This document shows positions 57,900-64,000 of a DNA stretch of 64,000 bases, in pieces. The stretch comes from Bacteriovoracaceae bacterium (GTDB lineage: Bacteria; Bdellovibrionota; Bacteriovoracia; Bacteriovoracales; Bacteriovoracaceae). The position numbers and the translations under genes are program-made. The stretch spans positions 23,986-87,985 of the forward strand of contig JAFMBV010000003.1 in assembly GCA_017858255.1 (NCBI GenBank), read 5' to 3'. The stretch's first letter is position 1. Every line of letters starts with the position of its first letter. The notes below the pieces were generated by a model. That model was not told where the DNA came from and ran no database searches. It saw only the letters and a program-made list of their open reading frames with translations.

Positions 57900-58457
57900 A
57901 TGAAAAAATCCGAATCAAGCCATATTCCAGACTCTGAGCTGTCTCACTCGATGGTTCATTACCTGCTTACAATCCACAAACTTAAGGAAGGTAAGGGGTA
58001 TGCCAGGGTTACCGATATTGCTAAGGACCTAGGCTTAACCAAAGGTTCTGTCTCAACGGCCGTAAATAATCTAAAGAAGCGAAATCTCGTAATTGAGGAA
58101 GAAGATTCCAAGTTTCTATTGCTCACAGAGGATGGTCATGAGGAAGTTCATAGAATTCTCTCTTCTAGAACCCTTCTCTTTTATTTTTTAAGAGATTTTG
58201 TTGGTGTAGATGAAGCTATTGCCGAAAATGATGCCTGCCAGATGGAGCATCTTATGAGTCCTCAGACTTCAAGTAAGTTCTTCGATTTTATGAAAGACCT
58301 AGCTTGTACCTGTGAAAGTCTAAAGGATAAGGGAGTGATTCCTGAAAGCTTTAACTTTAAAACTAGTTTAGATTTGTGCCAATTCAAATCAGCCCAGGAT
58401 TTTATGGAGTCACAAGAAGGTGATTCTCATCTATCAGATAAAGAACATTCTCCTTAA
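57900..58457 (+). CDS. DtxR/MntR-family metal-dependent transcription regulator
   Basis: The 185-residue protein has the DtxR winged-helix (DSELSHSMVHYLLTIHKLKE, then YARVTDIAKDLGLTKGSVST and AVNNLKKRNLV, residues 12-70). The metal-binding dimerisation domain follows: VGVDEAIAENDACQMEHLMSP near 99-119 (C111, E114, H115). DtxR-type proteins repress iron or manganese genes. Few iron genes are visible here; the NAS-like gene 7 kb upstream is the only potential metallophore gene. It starts 184 bases from the divergent 539-residue gene. An unusual acidic tail (EGDSHLSDKEHSP) replaces an SH3 domain. Confidence 0.85.
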   Translation: MKKSESSHIPDSELSHSMVHYLLTIHKLKEGKGYARVTDIAKDLGLTKGSVSTAVNNLKKRNLVIEEEDSKFLLLTEDGHEEVHRILSSRTLLFYFLRDFVGVDEAIAENDACQMEHLMSPQTSSKFFDFMKDLACTCESLKDKGVIPESFNFKTSLDLCQFKSAQDFMESQEGDSHLSDKEHSP

Positions 58458-58465
58458 TTATTAAA

Positions 58466-59182
58466 ATGAAACCCTTTCTTTTTTCAATCTATTTCCCGTT
58501 TTTAGTTCTCTTTACTTCAAGTACTATGGCCCTCGAAGGTTACTGCTTTTCTAGAGGTACCTCTCTTTCACGAGTAAGTTCTCACGTTAAAGTTATACTT
58601 GCTCCCAAAGATAAGGTTTATAAAAGGGATAGCCTTAACTGCATAGAATTAGAAATAAGCGCTTCTCGAAAGGAACTCGTAGAGAAGTGGATTAGGAAGA
58701 AATTTAGAATTTTAAAAACTTATACTGATACACCTACGCTTGGAAGCAGTAACACCCAGCCAATTACGGCGAACTGTCGGCTTAAAATAGAAAGAGTTTC
58801 TCAAGGTAAATCCCAAATTAATCGAACAAGGTTAGGTAGCAGGAACTCCGTTACGCAAACAAATAGTTCCTTGAGTGGAGTAAGAACTTCAAATATTGTA
58901 TTGGGTTTAGGCTTTAGTGGATCAATTAGAGTTAATGAAGAGCAAGTGTCTCTTACCTGTAAATCTATTATTAATGGTGGCTATCTCGTTAGTGTCTCTA
59001 TTGATAGTGAAAATTCTGGTTTAGTAACTACGCTACAGGTTTATAGTGGAAAAAAAGTAAACTTAGGTCAGGTTGTAAATAATCTAAATAGTAAATCTAA
59101 TACGATTGGAATTCCTAGTGGTCTTGATAGTACCAAAAGTAAATCTAAAGAAACGTTTGATTACTTTTTGACGACTAATTAG
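58466..59182 (+). CDS. Secreted serine/asparagine-rich protein of unknown family
   Basis: The 238-residue product has a signal peptide (FSIYFPFLVLFTSSTMALE). The rest is rich in Ser, Asn, Arg and Thr (RTRLGSRNSVTQTNSSLSGV, NNLNSKSNTIGIPSG), strand-like, with three or four cysteines in the first two-thirds. I see no known domain. It starts 8 bases after the DtxR-family gene and so is probably in the same transcript. Its stop overlaps the Agl23-like gene by 8 bases. Confidence 0.5.
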   Translation: MKPFLFSIYFPFLVLFTSSTMALEGYCFSRGTSLSRVSSHVKVILAPKDKVYKRDSLNCIELEISASRKELVEKWIRKKFRILKTYTDTPTLGSSNTQPITANCRLKIERVSQGKSQINRTRLGSRNSVTQTNSSLSGVRTSNIVLGLGFSGSIRVNEEQVSLTCKSIINGGYLVSVSIDSENSGLVTTLQVYSGKKVNLGQVVNNLNSKSNTIGIPSGLDSTKSKSKETFDYFLTTN

Positions 59183-60917
59183 AAAATGAGGATTTTTTAA
59201 TCCAAAGACCTGTGTTTTGGCTTCCGGTACGGTTCCATACTTTTTTCGTTAGGAAATAATTCCATAAATTTTTTATGTTCATCTCCTTATATTGCGGTAA
59301 CCACCAAGACCTTAGTGGAATAATTTCTTTGTTATAAGTTTCACGTAACTTCACATTCAGTTCAGCATCATTAGGCTGACCTATGATGTAGTTATAACTA
59401 TCTAATGGTCTTTGATTGTCATGAAAGTGATATTCACTGCGTCCATGTAAATACCAGGTTGTTGGCCATGTTTCTCCTTTTTTTACAAGAAGGTAGGGAC
59501 CAATACCTTGTTCATATGATTCCATCTGACTTCTAATCTCTACCATTGAACTCTCAAATTCCTCAGTAGTATGGACTTGGGTGAGTAGGTTTTCCGGAGC
59601 TCCAGATGCATGAAAATTCGCCCAATAGTTTGTGTATCCTGCATGGGCCAAGAGCAAAATCACTATAGGGATAATTGGCCAGTGAAAGGTTCTGTCGAAG
59701 TCGAAGGAAAAGAAAACTAAACCTGCTATTAATGGATACAGAGCTAGCCATGGTACTTTTTCACCAAGGTAGGAGTAGGTGAATAGACTACTGAAAAAGA
59801 GGAAGGCCGTAATGGCTTTGGCCCTACGGTTTTCAAAAATATAGATGCTCGTTGAGATAATTGCGTGAGCAATAAGGGGAAAGAATAAATAAAAATCTAA
59901 AGGTATTTTACACTTTAAAATATTGGTTGAGATTTCTTTGAGTAAAGGATCATTCGAAAAAATATGAGTTAGAAAACTAACAACAATAGATAACAAAAAG
60001 AAAAGAATGATCGTCCAGGTCTGTCTTTTATAAAAAACCCATAAGTGAAGTAAGAGGGCAGGGATCCACCATGCCTCAAAAAAGGTATTTATTAGAAATG
60101 GAAAGGAAAAGGGACCGGGAATTCTTTCTTGATGATGTTGTTGAAACCAATAGACAAGTGATTTTCTGTAAAGCCCATCTATTGCTCCCTCCCAGTAAAT
60201 AAACCCGGCCGTATAGTAGTGCAGGTAGGTGGCGATAAAAATACTAAGCCCTGCCAGTGAAGATAGAGGATGGTCTTTAAGGTAACGAAAAATTTGTGAG
60301 ATAAAGGTCTGATGAGTTAACTGTAAAACCATGCAAAAGAGATACTCATAAATAAGAAAGACTAAGATAAAAGATAAGTGAATAAAGCTATTCTCTTTAG
60401 CAGAGAATTGAATGGCAAGGCCAAGACCTATGAGTATTGCCTTTAGGGGTTTGATCGGAGAGAAGCAGCCACCGATCATAACAAATAGTCCGAATAAGAC
60501 AAAACTATCGTGTCTTATAAAACGTGACCAATAAGTGAGGGTAGGGCTAATTGCCATTAAAATTAGTAGTATGAAAACCATCCCTTTGGAGAGGTGGTTT
60601 TTCAAAAACAGCGGGAATAAAAGAAGAATTGTGCCAATTAAAACAGCAGGAAGTCTTAAGGCAAACTTAGTAACACCAAGCGCCCAAAAAAACCATGGCA
60701 GTGTATGGTATAGCATAGGCCCATGTAGGAGAGGGTCGTACTTATAAAAATTTACGATTGGGTTTTCTAAATAATAAAGAGAATACATACCATGTAGAGA
60801 TTCATCATGGTGAACTGGGCGAATATCAACGTGGTAGTATCTTAAGAAAAAACCAATAGATATTATTAAAAAAACGAATAGGTATTCCGTTGTTGTCCAA
60901 CGTTTTGAATGATCCAT
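59175..60917 (-). CDS. Agl23-like (TIGR03663) GT-C-type membrane protein
   Basis: The 580-residue protein has about twelve membrane helices. The first loop carries RPVHHDESLHGMYSLYYL (34-51), then FYKYDPLLHGPMLYH near 57-71; this H/D/E plus Y-D-P-x-x-H-G-P pattern is that of TIGR03663 or flippase-activity-associated Agl23 proteins. These are GT-C-fold enzymes thought to add a sugar from a lipid-phosphate donor. A soluble C-terminal part of about 120 residues follows. The gene lies 23 bases downstream of a GT2 gene, so the two form an operon. Confidence 0.75.
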   Translation of the reverse strand: MDHSKRWTTTEYLFVFLIISIGFFLRYYHVDIRPVHHDESLHGMYSLYYLENPIVNFYKYDPLLHGPMLYHTLPWFFWALGVTKFALRLPAVLIGTILLLFPLFLKNHLSKGMVFILLILMAISPTLTYWSRFIRHDSFVLFGLFVMIGGCFSPIKPLKAILIGLGLAIQFSAKENSFIHLSFILVFLIYEYLFCMVLQLTHQTFISQIFRYLKDHPLSSLAGLSIFIATYLHYYTAGFIYWEGAIDGLYRKSLVYWFQQHHQERIPGPFSFPFLINTFFEAWWIPALLLHLWVFYKRQTWTIILFFLLSIVVSFLTHIFSNDPLLKEISTNILKCKIPLDFYLFFPLIAHAIISTSIYIFENRRAKAITAFLFFSSLFTYSYLGEKVPWLALYPLIAGLVFFSFDFDRTFHWPIIPIVILLLAHAGYTNYWANFHASGAPENLLTQVHTTEEFESSMVEIRSQMESYEQGIGPYLLVKKGETWPTTWYLHGRSEYHFHDNQRPLDSYNYIIGQPNDAELNVKLRETYNKEIIPLRSWWLPQYKEMNIKNLWNYFLTKKVWNRTGSQNTGLWIKKSSFSN

Positions 60918-60940
60918 CTCTCCCCTAGTAATGGGTCATT

Positions 60941-61741
60941 TTAAGCTGCAAGCGGTTTGCTATCCTGAGTTTTAACACTCCTATGAAGCTCTATTACCTT
61001 TTGGCTATCTCTTATGTAAGAAAGCTTTTTATTTATCTGATAGGAAAATGTCACAACATCCTTAAAGGACTTAAAGCAGGCCTTAATTAATCCCCACCTA
61101 ATGAGCTTCGCCTCAGTTCCCTTTCTTTCAAAATGGCTTACAGGCAAAACTGCACAATTCCCTAAGCTTTTAAATGAGAGGATTGATAGAAAAACGTTGG
61201 GGGCGAAAAGTCCTGGCGTAAGTGTTGCTAGAAGGTGACTAAGGAAACTCTTTTCAAAAAGTCTATAAGGGATATTAGCATCAGGAATATTGACGTTAAA
61301 AAGGCTCGCTATAAACTTTCGAAGAAAAAAAGAAATAACCTTTCTATGGGTTGGATCAAATCGGTTTTTCCTGTGTCCGAATACAGCGGGAGAACTCTTT
61401 CTCATATCCCAAAGCGCTAGGAAGTCCTTTGGTGTAAATTGATCATCACTATCTGTTTGAAAAATATAATTACAATTTTGATTGATCGCTTGAATATAAC
61501 CATTTTTTACGGCGGCACCATGGCCTTGATTTTTCTGGTGAATGACTAAAAGTTCATTTTTGGTACTTTGAAGTTCATCTAATATTTTGCCGGTCTGGTC
61601 GGTACTTCCATCATTTATAACAAGTATCTGGTACCTAATATTGTGTTTGGTAATTTCGCCACTCCAATCAGTCACAACTTTTTGGATACATTCCTCTTCG
61701 TTGTATACTGGTATGACTACTGTTACTGAATCTTGGTCCAT
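60941..61741 (-). CDS. Family 2 glycosyltransferase
   Basis: The 266-residue GT2 enzyme has VVIPVYNEEECIQKVV (9-24), ILVINDGSTDQTGKIL near 39, QTDSDDQFTPKDF near 94-106 (metal DxD region) and HFERKGTEAKLIRWGLIKAC near 202. It has no membrane helix, unlike family members with C-terminal TM pairs. It is the first gene of a unit with the Agl23-like gene and is divergent from the nucleotide-transporter-like gene. Donor and acceptor are unknown. Confidence 0.85.
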   Translation of the reverse strand: MDQDSVTVVIPVYNEEECIQKVVTDWSGEITKHNIRYQILVINDGSTDQTGKILDELQSTKNELLVIHQKNQGHGAAVKNGYIQAINQNCNYIFQTDSDDQFTPKDFLALWDMRKSSPAVFGHRKNRFDPTHRKVISFFLRKFIASLFNVNIPDANIPYRLFEKSFLSHLLATLTPGLFAPNVFLSILSFKSLGNCAVLPVSHFERKGTEAKLIRWGLIKACFKSFKDVVTFSYQINKKLSYIRDSQKVIELHRSVKTQDSKPLAA

Positions 61742-61772
61742 ATTGATATAAGCTCCGTTATTTTAATTGGAG

Positions 61773-61803
61773 TTGAATAAAGACCTTTAAGGTTCTTTAT
61801 AAT
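61773..61803 (+). promoter_or_regulatory. Predicted promoter for the translocase-like gene
   Basis: TATAAT (61798-61803) is perfect, and TTGAAT (61773-61778) lies 19 bases upstream. An imperfect dyad (AAAGACCTT/AAGGTTCTTT) fills the spacer and could be a repressor site. Confidence 0.4.
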
Positions 61804-61856
61804 TCCATTATAAACAAAACTAGGCGAAAAAACGTCCCGGAAAATAAGGAACGGTA

Positions 61857-63104
61857 GTGTCACTATTTGGCAAAGTCCGAGCAATTAACTCGGTTTATGA
61901 GGGCTTAGATAAGCAAGAGAGATTAGACTTGGTTCGCCTAGGCCTTACTCTATTTCTTCTTTTCTTCTCCTATCCATTAATGAGGTCAACAACGACGAGT
62001 CTTTTGTTAACCTCGCTTGGAGTTAAGGCCTCCCCTTATGCTTGGATTTTTTCAACCATAGGCCTTTCAATTTCAGTAACACTTCTAAATAAGTTTCAGA
62101 AAAAGATTAGGCCTCAACTTCTCTATGCCTTGATAACTATCATAACAATTATCTTTTTTTCTTCTTTTTTCCTGCTCTTTAAAAATTTACATATGTATTG
62201 GGCCTATCCATTGTATGTCTTAAAAGAGATTTATATTGTCTTGATGGTTCACTCTGTCCTTGCTCATCTAAATTCATCCATCACAGAGAAAGTGGCAAAA
62301 GTTGTCTATGGTCCACTTGGTGCATTAGGGAGTAGTGGAGGGATTTTAGGAGGTTTAATAACGTCTTCTCTTGTTAAAGGCTGGGGGGAGGAGAGTTTAT
62401 TTGTTATTGGATTAATCATAATAGCTCTAACTATTCCGTGTTTTTTCTATACTTCAAAGGGGCAAGCCCACTTAACTGAGGCCAAAGAAGAGAGTCCTCT
62501 TGAATCAATAAAAGGAATTAAAGCATTTGTTTTCTTAATCGCAGGAATCGTTCTTCTGAGTCAATTTGTGATTAATATCGGAAACTACCAATTCAATATT
62601 TACTTGAATGATACTTTCACTGACTCAGTTTCTAAAACAGAATATTTAGGGAGAATTTATGCGGCAATAAATAGTTTCTCTCTGGTGGCACAAGTTATTC
62701 TCTTGCCCTTTTTGTTAAAATTCGTTCCGCAATTCATAACCCACCTTGGTATACCCGTGGTTTATGGCCTGACTTTCTTTTTTGGAGGGCTGCTTTTTGG
62801 CGATGGTATGATGCCCATGGCCGTAACATTTATTATTTTTAAGGGGTTAGACTATTCCTTATTCGGTGCCGCAAAAGAGCTTCTTTATTACGCTTTAAAT
62901 GATATTCAGAAGTACGGGGCTAAGTATGTTGCTGATATGATTACATATCGCCTTGCAAAAGGGATTATTTCTATCATTTTGATAAAAATACCCGGAAGTT
63001 TGATTAATTCATTGTTAGGGGTATGTTTAATGGCATGGATTTTATGCTTATTTCCGCTAATTAAACTTTATAAAAAGCACCACGAAACTTTGGAGGTCAA
63101 TTAA
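61857..63104 (+). CDS. Nucleotide-translocase-like (Tlc/NTT-type) transporter
   Basis: The 415-residue protein has about eleven membrane helices. LMRSTTTSLLLTSLG near residue 42 and SPYAWIFSTIGLSISV match the early part of ATP/ADP translocases, and LFGAAKELLYYALNDIQKYG near 340 followed by AKYVADMITYRLAKG matches the family's R.aKE.LY.pl....kyka..fiD...yR. In obligate intracellular bacteria these exchange ATP for ADP or import nucleotides; in free-living bacteria similar proteins have unknown cargo. GTG at 61857 follows AAGGA. It overlaps the M3 peptidase gene by one base (TAATG). Confidence 0.65.
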   Translation: MSLFGKVRAINSVYEGLDKQERLDLVRLGLTLFLLFFSYPLMRSTTTSLLLTSLGVKASPYAWIFSTIGLSISVTLLNKFQKKIRPQLLYALITIITIIFFSSFFLLFKNLHMYWAYPLYVLKEIYIVLMVHSVLAHLNSSITEKVAKVVYGPLGALGSSGGILGGLITSSLVKGWGEESLFVIGLIIIALTIPCFFYTSKGQAHLTEAKEESPLESIKGIKAFVFLIAGIVLLSQFVINIGNYQFNIYLNDTFTDSVSKTEYLGRIYAAINSFSLVAQVILLPFLLKFVPQFITHLGIPVVYGLTFFFGGLLFGDGMMPMAVTFIIFKGLDYSLFGAAKELLYYALNDIQKYGAKYVADMITYRLAKGIISIILIKIPGSLINSLLGVCLMAWILCLFPLIKLYKKHHETLEVN

Positions 63105-64000
63105 TGAACCCACTAATTTATAAATATGAAACAGCTTTTGAAACTGTCCCTTTCGACCTGATTAAAGCAGAACATTTTCTACCTGCTCTCCAAGAGGCCA
63201 TCAAGCGCGGTAGGGCTGATATTGAAGTAATCAAAAGTAATTCTGAAAAACCAACTTTCACTAATGTTTGTGAAAGGATGGAATATGCTGGAGAGCTGGT
63301 CGGTAAAGTTGCCTCTGTATTTTTTAATTTACACTCGGCAGAGTCGAACGATGAACTTCAAAATATAGCAAAAGAGTTTTCACCAATTATTACTGAATAC
63401 TCAAATGATATACAACTTGATGAAGTTCTATTTGGAAAAGTTAAAGCTGTTTATGATTATAAGGATTCACTAAATTTAAATATCGAAGAAATGCGTCTTT
63501 TGGAAAAGCAATATAAAGGCTTTGTTAGAAATGGCGCCCTCTTAAATGAGGAAGAAAAAATTAAGCTTAGAGAAATAGACCAAGATCTTAGTAATCTTTC
63601 TCTGACATTTGGCGATAATGTTCTTCAAGAGACTAATGACTTCCTTATGTTGTTAGATAATGTTGAGGATTTAGTAGGTCTTCCGGACTCTGCCAAAGAG
63701 GCGGCTCAATCACTTGCCAAAGAAAAAGGGGAAGAAGGAAAATATGCCGTTACCCTTGATTACCCTAGTTATGTTCCTTTTATGACTTACGCTGAAAATC
63801 GTGAGTTGAGAGAAAAACTTCACAAAGCATTTAGCTCTAAGGCTTTTAAAGGAAATGATTTTGATAATCAAGAGGTTGTTAAAAAGATGGCCTTGCTTCG
63901 TCACAATAGAGCAAATCTACTTGGTTATAAGACGCATGCTGACTTTGTTCTAGAAGAAAGAATGGCCGAAAAACCAGAAAAGGTAAGGGAGTTCTTAGAT
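63104..64000 (+). CDS. M3-family oligopeptidase (N-terminal part)
   Basis: ATG at 63104 follows GGAGG and overlaps the previous stop (TAATG). The 299 codons visible before the window ends read MNPLIYKYETAFETVPFDLI, then IKAEHFLPALQEAIKRG and TFTNVCERMEYAGELVGK. Later parts include LDYPSYVPFMTYAENRELRE and ALLRHNRANLLGYKTHADFV, characteristic of oligopeptidase A/Dcp (M3). The zinc motif HEFGH lies beyond the window edge. Such cytoplasmic enzymes degrade short peptides, which would suit a predator or scavenger. Coupling to a nucleotide transporter suggests uptake and use of host material; that is inference. Confidence 0.85.
   Translation, partial: MNPLIYKYETAFETVPFDLIKAEHFLPALQEAIKRGRADIEVIKSNSEKPTFTNVCERMEYAGELVGKVASVFFNLHSAESNDELQNIAKEFSPIITEYSNDIQLDEVLFGKVKAVYDYKDSLNLNIEEMRLLEKQYKGFVRNGALLNEEEKIKLREIDQDLSNLSLTFGDNVLQETNDFLMLLDNVEDLVGLPDSAKEAAQSLAKEKGEEGKYAVTLDYPSYVPFMTYAENRELREKLHKAFSSKAFKGNDFDNQEVVKKMALLRHNRANLLGYKTHADFVLEERMAEKPEKVREFLD

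Noticed and set aside
1..64000. CRISPR array, insertion sequence or prophage
   Set aside because: No tandem spaced repeats, transposase, integrase or phage structural genes are seen.

Overview
The window is a gene-dense, AT-rich stretch of bacterial chromosome with about 60 protein genes, one tRNA and short intergenic gaps. The mix suggests a Gram-negative, Bdellovibrionota-like bacterium, most likely of the Bacteriovorax/Halobacteriovorax type. The reasons are many signal-peptide proteins, lipoproteins and beta-barrels without clear family, a PrkA-type AAA+ kinase, a eukaryotic-like kinase with a TonB_C/AgmX-like tail, a nucleotide-translocase-like carrier, and sigma54-type promoters in front of envelope genes. 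This placement is inference from gene content; no 16S or other phylogenetic marker is present. There is no prophage, transposon or CRISPR array.

Layout. 1-5 kb: small enzymes and hypotheticals on the minus strand, namely a barrel-like protein, a YecM/DUF4269 fusion, a GFA zinc protein, a frameshifted MepB, a DUF1330-like protein, and a His-rich DUF6488 protein with a HupE/UreJ membrane protein. tRNA-His follows at 5.0 kb. 5-10 kb: an outer-membrane protein, a HAD phosphatase, an RluA pseudouridine synthase and PrkA. 10-17 kb: a degenerate sulfatase-modifying-factor-like protein, a 5'-nucleotidase-like lipoprotein, a cysteine desulfurase, a rhodanese, and ParA/ParB. 17-24 kb: a sigma54-driven secreted protein, glutamate dehydrogenase, a stand-alone ComM N-domain-like protein, phosphofructokinase and phosphoglycerate mutase. 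23-30 kb: envelope and signalling genes (TPR-barrel protein, FecR-domain protein, sigma54 lipoprotein, wHTH protein, membrane Ser/Thr kinase and its divergent partner). 30-38 kb: acyl-CoA dehydrogenase, a PD-(D/E)XK-like protein, an SDR, an RlmL-like methyltransferase, a homoserine-kinase-like protein, S-adenosylhomocysteinase and RpiB.

The least ordinary part is 38-51 kb. It has a PP-loop ATPase, two large membrane proteins each ending in a spermidine-synthase-like fold, an HTTM (gamma-carboxylase-like) membrane protein with a small partner, a DGD-motif glycosyltransferase-like protein, a DegT aminotransferase, a sugar epimerase, a Tat-exported beta-helix protein, an orphan protein and a small nicotianamine-synthase-like protein. 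Three proteins of the SpeE/NAS fold among roughly ten genes suggest an uncharacterised modification or biosynthetic locus of the cell surface, but its product cannot be read from sequence.

51-64 kb returns to envelope functions: a porin-like barrel, a 945-residue lipoprotein of degenerate EF-hand-like repeats, a dolichyl-phosphate-mannose-synthase-like transferase, a DUF393 thiol protein, a DtxR-family regulator, an Agl23-like membrane protein with a GT2 transferase, a nucleotide-translocase-like transporter and the start of an M3 oligopeptidase. The glycosyltransferases here and the DegT/epimerase pair may feed one surface-polysaccharide system.
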